NCBI RefSeq assembly: GCF_002078875.1
Contig: NC_034415.1
Coordinates: 16,775,331 to 16,839,330 of the forward strand
Direction: 5' to 3'
DNA length: 64,000 nucleotides
DNA from: Numida meleagris
Lineage: Eukaryota; Chordata; Aves; Galliformes; Numididae
Both the position numbers and the translations under genes were made by a program. The notes under the pieces are model-generated. The model had not been told where the DNA came from, ran no database searches, and was given only the letters and a program-made list of their open reading frames with translations. Positions within the stretch are counted from its first letter, which is position 1. Each line of letters begins with the position of its first letter. Positions 1-10,156 of the stretch are shown piece after piece.

Positions 1-423
1 AATGGGCCTCTTTTGTCCTTCTGAAAAATGATATCTAAGCTGTCAACTGCACTCAGCTGTGTTGCATAGTACTAAAAACATCAGCAAAGATTTTTGCTGC
101 GTATCTGTCCCCATTTCTTCCTGGCATCTTCAAAAAGGATGAGCTGGAAAGTAGGTAGTATTCAGGAAAATAGTAGGGGTAGAATATGTACTTATTGCTC
201 CTCTTTGACTGGTCTGGATTGATTCTTCCTCTTGTAGACTTAAAATTGTGCTATTTTCTGTATGCTGCGGGCAGCAGAAGTTGAGTAGGATTCAGTATCA
301 AGTAACAGCACAGGGCTGGTATGGGAGGAGCAGCGCTCTCCCATTCCTCTGCAGCAATGAAGAGACTTCTCTGAAGTGGTGGTCAAAGCTTTGTTCCACC
401 TCAGATCGCAAATAAGTCTAAGA
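1..423. other. Non-coding stretch, nothing recognised
   Basis: AT-rich unique-looking sequence to the left of the first CR1 tail. I see no open frame of note, no repeat I recognise and no RNA gene. Confidence 0.5.
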
Positions 424-522
424 TCACAGGACCACAGAATTGTAGGGATTGGAAGGGACCTCTAGAGATAATCAAGTCCAATGCTCCTGTCAAAGCAGGC
501 TCCCTACACCAGGTTGCACAGG
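424..522 (-). mobile_element. CR1 LINE 3' tail fragment
   Basis: About 100 bp that read as the reverse complement of a CR1 3' end. It has a degenerate copy of the terminal octamer (CACAGAAT), then GGATTGGAAGGGACCTCTAG, then the AAGCAGG...CCCTACA...AGGTTGCACAGG block typical of one CR1 subfamily. The element is on the minus strand and is cut off at 522, where a GT microsatellite begins. CR1 copies are usually 5'-truncated because reverse transcription starts at the 3' end and stops early, so a tail-only copy is expected. It has no coding capacity. The wording differs from the copies at 3.16 kb and 7.11 kb, so it is probably a different subfamily. Confidence 0.8.
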
Positions 523-535
523 TGTGTGTGTGTGT
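522..535. repeat. (GT)7 microsatellite
   Basis: Seven uninterrupted GT units sit exactly where the CR1 tail loses similarity. The microsatellite may have grown at the truncation point. Confidence 0.9.
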
Positions 536-3081
536 AGACATGCACATATGCACAATATAAATACATATATTTCAAATCTCAGTTTCATACCTATGCTTTT
601 CAAGAGCATCTCTGAATTGCTGTTCAATTATATATTGATAGTTATGTTTTTTCCTCATAACTTTGGTGGTCTCAATGCAGTGACATCTGGGCATGTTGCA
701 AAGTGGCTGTAATTTAGCCCACAGTTTGAAAGACTGATGTGATTAACTTAAGATTTTAAAAAATTTATTTTTAGAGAGATTCTTCTGCTGGTTGTGATTG
801 AATAATCAGCATTTCATTACTGGGTGAAGTGTTGCTTTAGAAGTTGATAGCACCACCAACTCAGTCCAGCTGGAACTTTCTATGCTGGAAAAAAAAAATC
901 TCACATTTCCCATCTGGATTCTTCAAGATGTAGCAAGAAGTTTGCACTTCTGCAGCTGCAGTTCTTTCATGAGAGGCTCTGTAAATTTTATACGTGGCTG
1001 CCTGCTTCGAAAATATTTTCCAGATTTACATGTTTACAGCATTGGTACGTGAAGCTGAAGAGCCTGCCTTCTCAACTATGGCACAAGTTTTCACAGATTG
1101 CACACTAACTTTGTAAAATCTGGAAATGGATCATTTACAGCTTTCAGACAAATCAAAGTGCCCTTTGATCTTGACTCCAAGATTCCTTAAGCGCAACAAA
1201 TAAAAATAACTTTTTTGGTGTTTTTTTCCCTAAATATGGTCACTATTAATGTAGCTGTTATATCTCTCTGGAAGTGTAAGCACCACATTTAATCCATTTT
1301 AGTTTTGAAGTGCTTGTCCTCTGAGGAGAAATATTAATTTGGCAAAGGTATGCACCAAAGAGAGCACTGTGTGGATGTGGAGTGCATTTCTAGGGACTGT
1401 ACAAACTCAGCAAGTGATGCCTTGCTCCTTCCTTTACTCCCTTCTACTTGCATGGTTTTGTATTCAGAAGTGTTGTCACAAAACAGTATTAACTTTGTTG
1501 GGGTAGGAGGGAGCAAATTCCATGGAAATCTGTAGTTACTTTGCAAATTAATTTATCCCATAAACTTCAATTACATTTCTGATTCCTGCATAACCACTAA
1601 ACACTTCTAGTAGTTATAAACATTTTTAAACGTTGCATTAAAAATGTATGCTGTTGGAAGTGTGAAAAATCTGCAACAATTAAAGAACACTTGAATTTTA
1701 AAATATTGCATTCAGGCAGTAATCTTCCCTGATGAGCTTCAAGTCATCAGATTGCCTATATTCATTGTTTTCCTTTGACCATTATTTATTGTATCTTGAG
1801 TTAAGTTTTAAGATGCCTTTTGGATGCTATAAAAGTTTAAAAGGGAAAAATACAGCTTGTTGACAAAAGAAATGCACGTCATTTATTAACATTGGTGCCA
1901 AAGATACTTTATTATTTGTTAGACATTTCTGTTTTCACAAATGTGTACTTCTGCCGCCTGACAAATAGTCTGGCAGCCATCCATGGTGTAGTGTCCTAAG
2001 TGTTCTCTTAATGCCAGACACAGCGTTGCCTGAAATATTTTATCTTTGTAATAGATAAACTGTGGCACAAAGGACATTAAAAACCCATTTTCGATATTAA
2101 AAGCAGACCTTAGGAAGAGAAGACTGGGCATTTCAAAAACAAAAACTGTCTTGGAGAAGTGTGAAGTCATGTGGGTTAGCAGAGCAGGTGTCAGATAGTC
2201 CGTTTACAAAGGAAGGCATGAAACCTTTGTGGGCAGTTTGAGTGTTTTATGAACTGTGTTCAAAGAGCTGAGCACGGATACGGTTTTTGCAGAGCCCCAG
2301 GTGGCCTGAGCAAGCTTTACATTCAGTGATGGGCATTAAGATGCAGAGAGCTTTGGAAGGTTTGGTCTTGTTTGGACTGGGAAGTTCGTGGTGTAGCGCT
2401 GGCTGAGCCAGCTGGAGGGATGGGACAAGGCCCCCGGCCCTGCTGGTCATCTGCTCCCTGTTCCCACAGCCCAACTCTAGGGAGGCTTGGGCATCACTGC
2501 CCCTGACCTCCCCTTTTTTGGTGGTGGCCCATGGAAGCTTCAGATTGAAGTGCTACGTCTACTTCTTTAGATCTCCTTTTTGCAACTTTGACATGCGTGC
2601 CTAAGCCACTTGCAAACAAACAAATGACTTAAAACATTTGATGCTTCCCATACAGGTTAAAGGTAATGAAGGATGTGAATAAACCAGAACTGAGTCTTTC
2701 CCCTCTTCACCCACTTAACAGTTTAAAAAAAAAGTCCTCTGATGCTTTGTGGAGGAAGCTGTGCAAGTGTGTGAAGGCAGCAAGTCAGATGACTTTTGGA
2801 TCCACTTTCATGTGTAATTCTAGATGATGTATAGGTAGGATAACCTAGAGGAGGAAGATGAGCTAATGAAAAGTGGTGTAAAATGCAAGCCAACCCTTTT
2901 TTTAAAAAAATTGCCTCATCACTGTAAATAAGAGAAATTAAAGCTATCACTTTATATAGTATATCCTCATGATAACCTGCAACACATTTAAAAAATGAAC
3001 AGAGCAATGTGTGTAGAAGGAAAAGGTGTCTCCTTTTCTTCAGGAAGAAAACCTGCATTTTAACAGTACTGTGATTCTCCT
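536..3081. other. Non-coding stretch between CR1 copies
   Basis: AT-rich sequence without a recognisable gene. The open frames are all about 60 to 110 codons with no domain. A more GC-rich patch at about 2270-2530 contains an acceptor-like CCCACAG at 2463-2469, but no convincing open frame or donor follows, so I do not call an exon. Confidence 0.45.
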
Positions 3082-3099
3082 AAAAAAAAAAAAAAAAAA
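3082..3099 (+). repeat. A18 homopolymer
   Basis: Eighteen consecutive A. It lies about 60 bp upstream of the CR1 edge and is not part of that element. I see no retroposed gene body next to it. Confidence 0.9.
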
Positions 3100-3239
3100 C
3101 TAAACAGTGATCTGTAAGTACAAAACCCACACTATATACATGCACTGTACTAAACTGTTCACAATCATAGAATGGCTTTGATTGGAAGGAACCTTAAAGG
3201 TCATCTACTTCCAACCCCCCTGCCATGGGCAGGTTTGCG

Positions 3240-4379
3240 AGCTACTAGATCAGGCTGCCCAGGCCCTGCTTCAGCCTGGCCTTAAACGCCTCCAGGGATG
3301 GGGCATCTGCAGCTTCTCTGGGTATCCTGTTCTAGAGCCTCACCACCCTCTGAGTAAAAAATTTCCAGGTAACATCAAACCTAAATCTCCTATTTTAGTT
3401 TCAAGCCATTCACCTTTATCCTGTCACTATCAGACTGCGTAAGAAGTCAGTTTCTGTCCTGTTCATAAGTTCCACTCAAGTATTACAATGGGATCTTCCT
3501 GGAGCTTTCTCTTCTTCAGGCTAAACATGCCCAGCTCCCTCAAACTTTCTTTGTATGAGAGGTGCTCCAGCCCTCTGATCATCTTCATGGTCTTCCTCTG
3601 GGCCCAATCTTTCTTGTGTGGGGGAGCCCCAGTCCTGGACTGCATACTCCAAATGGGGCCACACGAGGGCGGAGTAGAGGGGGACAAACACCTCCCTCTC
3701 CCTGCTGGCTGTCCTGCTGATGCAGCCCAGGCTACTGTTGGCCTTCTGGGCTTCATGAACATGCTACTGGTTCATGTCCAGCTTTTCAGCCTTAAGGACC
3801 CCCATGTCGTTCTCTGCAGGGGTGGTCTCAGTGAGTTCTTCTTCCAGTCTGTAAACATATCTGGGATTGCTATGCTGGGTTTACAAGGTGTTGCACTTTG
3901 TTGTGCTGAACTTTATTAGGTAGTATTAGGTATTACTGTAGACCCCCTTTTCAATCTTGTCTGGGTTGCTCTGGATGGCATCCCTTTCTTCTATTGTATC
4001 AAGGGCACCGCTCAGCATGGTGTCATCCACAAACTTGCTGAGGGCTCACTTGACCCCACTGTCTATGTCATTGATGCCAAAGAGAACTGAACCCTGGAGG
4101 GCACCTGTTACTGGCCTCCGTGTGGACATAGAGCCATTGATCACAACACTCTGTCTGTGACTATGCAGCCAACTCTTTATCCACAAATAGTCCAGCCTTC
4201 ATATCCGTATCTTTCAAATTTAGAGATAAGGATGTGTTGCTTGACCATGTCAAAGGCATTGCACAAGTTTTTATGATAGCATGATACCAATTAGGTAATA
4301 ATTCTCTAATTTCCATCTCTTCCTGCTTATTTCTCATGCTGAATGCATTTGTGTAGAGACACTTCAGCTGGGCTATCAT
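3240..4379 (-). pseudogene. CR1 ORF2 (endonuclease-RT) remnant, deleted and frameshifted
   Basis: ORF2 of CR1 encodes an apurinic-type endonuclease followed by an RT that copies CR1 RNA at the target site. At 4270-4379 the minus strand reads QLKCLYTNAFSMRNKQEE, the start of the endonuclease domain, up to a degenerate form of the segment that normally precedes the catalytic Glu. Directly left of it, in another frame, comes LCNAFDMVKQHIL...SKFERYG, which matches the RT DLSKAFDTV region. FVDD at 4022-4033 replaces the usual FADD catalytic motif. [20 protein letters not shown] at about 3525-3590 is from the C-terminal part. The rest of the endonuclease and the N-terminal half of the RT are absent. 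Several stops and frameshifts make it a dead copy. Confidence 0.8.
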
Positions 4380-4512
4380 CCATGTTGCTTTCTTGGAGGA
4401 GCCCTCCCGAAGTCCTCTGAGGCAAATCTGATGTTTTCCTGCGTCCTAATGTGACAGTGTTACTAAGCTCTTCTCTGCCACTCAGAAGTATGTGTCCGTC
4501 CCCCATGAAATC

Positions 4513-4615
4513 TAGTTTAAAGCTCAGGTGATGAGCCTAGCCAGTTTGCTGCCAAATATATTCTTGCTCCTCCTGGTTAGTTGCATCCCAAGTGACATCA
4601 ACATGCCCGGTCTCT
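4513..4615 (-). pseudogene. CR1 ORF1 C-terminal (esterase-like domain) remnant
   Basis: On the minus strand, just upstream of the ORF2 start, the sequence reads RPGMLMSLGMQLTRRSKNIF followed by GSKLARLI, a stop, then ALN and the terminal stop. This resembles the end of CR1 ORF1, whose C-terminal part is an SGNH/GDSL esterase-like domain ending in a GVHLTRRGKNILG-type block. The match is about 35 residues and holds one premature stop. It confirms that the right part of this element comes from the 5' half of CR1, so the join at about 4270 is a real internal deletion and not two abutting 3' tails. Confidence 0.65.
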
Positions 4616-4700
4616 TGAAGATGTGTCCAAATCATAGTACACAAAACCCCAAGCGTGACACCATCCATGAAGCCATTCATTCAACTGTTCTGTTCTCAAT

Positions 4701-7106
4701 GAGTACACAAGCAAGACGTTGTTTAATTTTATTCTACTATGAATTTTTACCTAGTACTTTTTCATCTCTGCGTAGCTTTCTGATAGTTGGATAAGTTTAT
4801 CTGAAAATGAGATTTACTGTCTTTTGTATCTGAAATAAACAGCTCTCACTGTAATGCTATAATCCAAAATTCAACAGTATAGACTTCATAAAGATTTGCA
4901 TTACTTTATCAAGCTAAACCCCAAAATCTGTAGTATAGTTGCGAATGATTGTTATTTGAAACAGCTGTCATACAGCTTCTACATCCTTTCCCCTGCTGCT
5001 GTAATATAGAATTTTTTTTTTACAATTTTCCATGAAATAACTTTTTTTTCTATGTAGTTTGTTGCTCTCATAGTAAAAATTCTATAGTATTATACTCTTG
5101 TCATAGTAATGCCGGGAAAAGTAACTGTTAATAAAACTCACAGTCTGTGTGCTAATTGATTTTTTGGAAGAAACAAAATGGAATTTAATTGGCGTTAATA
5201 GGTATTAATATGTGAAAGTTGCTTTTTGAGATTATAAATGCTTGTTTGCTCATAATCAGGATTAAACCTAAATGTAGTAGGTAGTGATTATGTGAATGAC
5301 AGTGCTAAGTGGATAGAAAATAACTTTTTTTTTTAATCTCTGTATTCTGTACTCCAAAAATCATGGAGAGGGAATGGCTGAAGGCCACATGCCTGGGGCT
5401 GTCTCCTAGTTGAGTGATGTGGGGAGATACTTGCAGCACTGCCTCTGCAGAGTTCTTCTCATCCTCCTGTTACAGTGAAGCCTGAGAACAAAAAGGGAAG
5501 TTGTTTTCTAAAAGCTGAAGTTCAAAATCTATGCTGCACTTCTTCACCACTTCAATCCTTTCCAACATTTCTGACTTCTGCAGTTGGGCTCCACTGGAGG
5601 AAAGTGAGGAAAAAGTCGTATTTCCATAATCCTACACTGTCAATGATCTGAATGTCATGGTGCCAGTGGTAACTTCTTTTGCCTCCTCTTACTTCCTCAG
5701 CTGAAGGACCTGGAAACCAGTCCTCCTGCAGTGGCAGGGATCATGGCTAGCCAATGCCAGCTGTATAGTTTGGCATTCCTATTACTTCTTCTATACACTC
5801 TTCCTCTATGACTTAATGAGGACAATTTCAAATATCCTTTTGTTCAGATGTTGCTGACAGAAAGAATTTGTGATAGATAGGAGAACAGAAACTGCTGATC
5901 TTGTTCTTATTTTTCTTCTTGGCTTCATGTTGTGGGTGTGTTTGTTTTTTTTTTAATAGAGACCTGAGACTTAAAAAAAAAAAAACTCTCTCTGTATCCT
6001 CTTAGTTTACCTTCTAGCTAAGTTTACCTCTTGGCTAAATGATCATTAAAACGTTTACAATCCATGGAAGAAATCTGTAGTATTTCAAACTTCAACATTA
6101 ATGGATGGAAAGCTGTTGGTAAATTAAATTGTCATCCGGATGTCTTCCATTTGTGCTACTTTATCATGCCATAAATGTTTTCAATGAGATACTTAATGCA
6201 ATTAGTTGTTTTGTGAATGATGAAACAACAAAAACTTTGGGGGTTTCCTTGCTAAATGTCTTGCTTGGAATGGTGAAGATTGTAAGCTGAATCTTACAAC
6301 AATTAAATATTTGCCTTTTCAGTAAACTGTTTGAAATTTAGGCAGTGTTTTGAATTCCTAGGTACTTGCTACTGTGAAATTGACTTAGAAGATGCTTTAG
6401 AATTCCTTCCACATATAATAGGATGTGAAATGTTATTAATTTAATTGTAAAGTGAGCCAAAGTTCTTTAGCTTTGTCACAAGGAATGTGTTTGTATCATT
6501 CATTCCAAGCATTTCAGCAATGACTCTCTGCTGGTTGCTTGCTCTTTGAGTGGAACCAAGTGCAGTGCTCTGGCACAGGCTGTGTCAGCCATGGGAAAGT
6601 GAGTGGCCGAACTGAGCACCAGGTCATATCCTCACTAGAATGTATTATGTTTCTGTTTTGTTGCAACTGTCATAAGTTTCTGCAAAGGAGTCTTTGCCAC
6701 ATAGAAAATGTAGTTGTTAAAATTTCAGCCAGAGCCCTTCCATTTGCTGTGTCCTGAATAAAACCAAGGTTGATTGCCTTGGATTTGAGACAATCAATCC
6801 AGACAAGCTTGATTCTTAGTTCTCCTGGAAATCCATCTTGTTCTCGTATTTTTCAGATACTATAATGTAAAAATGCTCATAAATGTCACTATAAATGAGA
6901 GCAGAGATTTTTTAATTTTCTTTTTCTTTCTGGTGAATAAGGTTCTCCATGTTGCGTGGCAATGAAAGATTGCTTCAAAACATTTCTCAGGAGAAAATTC
7001 TAGTGGTTTGCTTCTGCTGGGGATAAATTCATGTGCTTTTTAGTGTGTGGGGAAAGTACTCAAAAAGCAACAGGAAACAGCACAGAGATCTAAATGAGCA
7101 GTTATT
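4701..7106. other. Non-coding stretch between CR1 copies
   Basis: AT-rich, with short A/T homopolymers (for example near 5948 and 5972). A somewhat GC-richer patch lies at about 5360-5760. There is no recognisable gene or transposon, and the open frames are below 75 codons. Confidence 0.45.
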
Positions 7107-8180
7107 TCATAGAATTAGCTAGGTTGGAAAAGACCTGCAAGATCATCCAATCCAACCATCCACCTACCACCAATAACCCCACTAAACCATGTCTCTCAAT
7201 GCTATATCTAAATGTTTCTTGAACACCTCCAGGGACAGTGACTCAACCACCTCCCTGGGCAGCCCATTCCAGCGCCTGACCACTCTTTCAGAAAAGTAGT
7301 GTTTCCTAATGTCCAGCCTAAATCTCCCCTGGCGCAACTTGAAGCCATTCCCCCTCATCCTGTCACTAGTTACAAGAGAGAAGAGGCTGACCCCCAGCTC
7401 ACTACAACCTCCCTTCAGGTAGTTATAGACAGCGATAAGGTCTCCCCTGAGCCTCCTCTTCTCCAGACTGAACAATCCCAGCTCCCTCAGCCGCTCCTTA
7501 TAAGGCCTGTGCTCCAGACCCCTCACCAGCTTTGTTGCCCTCCTCTGAACATGCTCCAGGGCCTCAATGTCTTTCTTGCAGTGAGGGGCCCAAAACTGGA
7601 CGCGGTACTCGAGGTGGGGCCTCACCAGTGCTGAGTACAGAGGGTTGATCACTTCCCTATTCCTACTGGTAACACTATTTCTGATACAAATCAGAATGCC
7701 ATTGGCCTTCTTGGCCGCCTGGGCATACTGCTGGCTCATGCTCAGCTGAACAACAACCAATACCCCTAGGTCTGTTTCCTCCACACAATTTTCCAGCTGC
7801 TCTGCCCCAAGCCTGTAGCGTTGCCTGGGGTTGTTGTGGCCAAAGTGCAGGACCTGGCACTTGGTCTTGTTGACCCTCATCCCATTGGCTTCAGCCCAGT
7901 GATCCAGCCTGTCCAGATCTCTCTGTAGGGCCTCTCTACCCCCAGGCAGATCAACACTTCCTGTCAGCTTGGTGTCGTCTGCAAACTTACTGAGGGTGCT
8001 TGCAATGCCCTCATCTAGGTCATCAATAAAGATGTTGGATGGGCACCAGCACCAATGCCTGGGGATCACCACTTGTGACCAGTCGCCAGCTGGGTTTAAC
8101 TCCATTCACCACTGCTCTCTGGGCCTGGCCCTCCAGCCAGCTCCTTACCCAACAAAGAGTGTACCTGTCTAAGCCATGGA
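7107..8180 (-). mobile_element. CR1 LINE, 5'-truncated copy
   Basis: A minus-strand CR1 of about 1.07 kb. The 3' end is at about 7107 (TCATAGAATTAGC, one terminal octamer). About 75 bp of 3' UTR follow and then the C-terminal part of ORF2. Similarity to CR1 stops at about 8180, inside the RT region, as expected from incomplete reverse transcription. The open frame is unusually well kept, so this copy looks younger than those at 3.16 kb and 45.03 kb. Its 3' UTR wording (GATCATCCAATCCAACCATC) differs from the 3.16-kb copy and suggests another subfamily. Confidence 0.9.
7182..8160 (-). pseudogene. CR1 ORF2 RT C-terminal fragment, nearly open, one frameshift
   Basis: On the minus strand an open frame of 307 codons runs from 8105 to the natural ORF2 stop at 7182, ending LRDMV. 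From its residue 24 on it is CR1 [12 protein letters not shown], then SKFADDTKL with the catalytic FADD at residues 41-44 (bases 7974-7985), then [41 protein letters not shown] and [13 protein letters not shown]. Upstream, bases 8050-8150 carry [17 protein letters not shown] and LVTSGDPQ in a different frame. A small deletion or frameshift at about 8035-8050 therefore breaks the RT between the VPQG-type motif and FADD. The Met at 8105 is not a real start. The N-terminal RT and the endonuclease are missing, so the product could not retrotranspose. Confidence 0.85.
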
Positions 8181-9666
8181 AGGCAGTCACGAGTCAAGGC
8201 TTCTGAGGGTTAAATCTCATAAAGTGTGCCATTTATTTAATATCTTTCTGACCAAATAAGAAAGAAGCTGCTAGGAGATTTTTTCCTCCTGTCCTTCTAG
8301 GTTTCTAATGTGCCTCAACAGGGAAGTGCTCTGGGGATTTTCACAGATAACACAAAGCAAAGAGTTAACTCACAGATTGAACTTCTGCTGACTGTTGTTC
8401 ATGAAGTAGGAGATGACCTAGCTTGACTCTCAGACTTGAAACTGTATTTGCATGTTGGCAGGCAAAAAAGTAAACAACATTTAACTTGTAAACTTAGAAC
8501 TTAATTAATGTTATTAAAGTAATTGAGATAACATGAATGCAAAATGCCAAGATGCTGTTTTTATAGCACCCTATACAAAGTAGTACTGTAGTAGGAGTAA
8601 TTCATTCAGCAGAGTATAAGACCATTATTAGTATATTAATATTTGTGTTTATGGAAGTTTTAATGGTTTATAGGGCAGTTGAAACACTAAAAAATAATGC
8701 TGGAGAATGCCAAGAATCACAAAGGACAACAAATATGTTTGTATGTATGTATGATGTGTAATCCAGAGTATTTCTAGAATATCCTGAAGAGCAGGCAAAG
8801 ACAATATTGGCATGGATGTGACACTCTGACAGTTGCCTGTTTGATGATGATGAATAATGATGAAGCAGACTCAGCCACAACTCTATTGGTGAAGGCTCAT
8901 GCTGACCTAGAGTCTGCAGGAGTTTGTTTTTTGTCCTATGGCAGCTACCTAGAGCCCTTCTCAAAGTCATCGTTGTCTGAGGAGCTGCTGGTCTGGGATT
9001 TGCCCCTCAGAGCTGCCCCTAACACGATGGTGATGTCGCTTACTGTTGCTGAGCTGGTATTTCTGGGAGAGATCAGGGTCAGTTTGCTTCAAGGAGGTAT
9101 GACTTTACCTATGCAGTGCTACTGTTAATAAGCAAGAGCAGGGAAAAAGAATTAAATCTCTTATGTTTATTTTTGAAGAATGAGGTCAGACAGGAATATA
9201 ATTTTGATTGGAATTAATAGTAATACAGTGCAATTAAATAACCTCCAACATTTTCCAATGTAATATTTTTACAGTAGTAATGCAACGGCAACATGATAAA
9301 TTAAGTAGGTATATGGAAAAGTATGGAGAGGTCATCCTGGAGGGCAATCAAGTCAAGTGATGATGCAGTGAGAAATTTGAGTGTAGAAGTGAAGGAAAGG
9401 GAGAAGGAGGAGCAAACCAAGTCCATCTTAAAGGCAACCACACAGTAGGAATTATATTCATTCCATGTTCCAGGTTATGTTGTTAGAAAGCCAACTCTTA
9501 AACAAAAACCACTTCATTTATTTATTGGAAAAAAAATCTCATGCTTGCTATTGAATTTTGTCTGTAGTCTAATAAAGCTACAGAAAATAGTTTTGAGTTT
9601 ACAGTATAGACCATACAGTGTGTTTTTAAATCACTTTTAATTTCCTTAGGCTTTTTCCAGAAGGTC
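8181..9666. other. Non-coding stretch, nothing recognised
   Basis: Between the CR1 and the LTR. The longest open frames are about 100 codons and have no recognisable domain. A short GAT/GAA-type run lies at 8842-8865 and a GTAT run at 8737-8751. No RNA gene or transposon is evident. Confidence 0.45.
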
Positions 9667-9725
9667 TTTATTTATTTATTTATTTTTAGAAAAAAATTTT
9701 TTTTTCCTCCTTTTCTTTCCTTTTA
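9667..9725. repeat. (ATTT)n and T/A-rich low-complexity tract
   Basis: About five TTTA units followed by runs of A and T and a pyrimidine stretch. It ends roughly 20 bp left of the LTR target-site duplication. The T-rich stretch may have been a favoured insertion neighbourhood, but that is only a guess. Confidence 0.8.
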
Positions 9726-9745
9726 GTTGTGAACAACACATTTTA

Positions 9746-9751
9746 CACATT
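9746..9751. repeat. Target-site duplication, left copy (CACATT)
   Basis: Six bases immediately before the LTR start. They are repeated exactly at 10151-10156. A 6-bp duplication is what alpharetroviral integrase makes. Confidence 0.85.
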
Positions 9752-9952
9752 TGTTGTAGTAGGCATGTCACGGATCTCGGTCTGTAACACGGGAAGGTCC
9801 TTCCCCATATGCTTGTTACTGGTTCACCTACATACTTGAACCTGTGTCGTAGACACAGGGGGCCGTGCTTCTTTGTTTTCATAACAAAGGGCACAACAAC
9901 TCCGTGTATGGCCTTTCGGAAGTGACAGGTCAGAAGCGGGAGATTCAATATG

Positions 9953-9957
9953 ATTGG
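9953..9957 (-). promoter_or_regulatory. Inverted CCAAT box in LTR U3
   Basis: ATTGG about 50 bp upstream of the TATA-like element, a usual place for an NF-Y/CCAAT site. Alpharetroviral U3 regions also carry ATTGG motifs. Function is inferred. Confidence 0.5.
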
Positions 9958-10007
9958 CCAGAAGCCCGCGTGAGCTTCTGGAACAGTCTAGTAAAAAGAT
10001 AAGAAAT

Positions 10008-10015
10008 ACTATATA
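10008..10015 (+). promoter_or_regulatory. TATA-like element of LTR promoter
   Basis: ACTATATA lies about 30 bp before the inferred start of R at 10040, the normal TATA-to-cap distance. If active, it would start transcription rightward out of the LTR into flanking DNA. Confidence 0.6.
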
Positions 10016-10032
10016 GTTCTATAGCTTTTACC

Positions 10033-10038
10033 AATAAA
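10033..10038 (+). terminator. LTR polyadenylation signal AATAAA
   Basis: AATAAA sits within CCAATAAACGCCATTTTGC, right at the inferred U3/R boundary as in avian leukosis-type LTRs. Confidence 0.7.
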
Positions 10039-10150
10039 CGCCATTTTGCTGCATATCATATTGATGCTGTGTGTGGTATTTGGCCAGGACTGGGTTTAGG
10101 TTCTCTACGTGCAAGAGTAATACTAAAAGGGTCGCCAGAGTTCGGTAACA

Positions 10151-10156
10151 CACATT
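10151..10156. repeat. Target-site duplication, right copy (CACATT)
   Basis: Exact copy of 9746-9751, immediately after the LTR's terminal AACA. It shows that the whole LTR sits in one insertion and that both ends are intact. Confidence 0.85.

Larger units (their letters stand above)
3163..4700 (-). mobile_element. CR1 LINE, internally deleted copy
   Basis: A minus-strand CR1. The 3' end is at 3163 (ATCATAGAATGG, one terminal octamer) and is followed by the usual CR1 3' UTR words such as TTGGAAGGAACCTTAAAGG and CTGCCATGGGCAGG. Going right (toward the element's 5' end) come the C-terminal half of ORF2 (RT), then an abrupt join near 4265-4275 to the start of ORF2 (endonuclease), then the end of ORF1. 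The central ORF2 segment is missing. A full CR1 is about 4.5 kb, so this is both internally deleted and 5'-truncated. The 5' limit near 4700 is uncertain because similarity fades there. Reading frames are broken many times and the copy cannot be active. Confidence 0.85.
9752..10150 (+). mobile_element. Solo LTR, avian alpharetrovirus-like endogenous retrovirus
   Basis: A 399-bp unit that begins TGTTG and ends TAACA, giving a short TGTT/AACA terminal inverted repeat, with a 6-bp direct repeat on both sides. It has the promoter and polyadenylation layout of avian sarcoma/leukosis-type LTRs: an inverted CCAAT box (ATTGG) at 9953-9957, a TATA-like ACTATATA at 10008-10015, and AATAAA at 10033-10038 directly before GCCATTTTGC. 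In those viruses CAATAAACGCCATTT marks the U3/R border, so U3 is about 9752-10039 and R-U5 about 10040-10150. No primer-binding site, gag, pol or env sequence follows; ordinary flanking DNA resumes after the second duplication. This is what recombination between two LTRs of one provirus leaves. The exact family (an ALV/EAV relative or another avian class II group) cannot be settled here. Confidence 0.85.

Noticed and set aside
3082..3099. A18 run as the tail of a processed pseudogene
   Set aside because: No gene-like sequence precedes it and no flanking target-site duplication could be found. The same applies to the runs at 11380, 15379, 21768, 26391 and 50356.
3488..3919. 143-codon plus-strand open frame
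   Set aside because: It lies antisense to the CR1 ORF2 remnant and is a shadow of the element.
7299..7634. 111-codon plus-strand open frame
   Set aside because: Antisense shadow of the CR1 RT frame at 7182-8105.
9676..9948. 90-codon minus-strand frame over the LTR
   Set aside because: It crosses the LTR boundary and runs antisense to U3, with a Lys-rich end from a T-rich tract. Not a gene.
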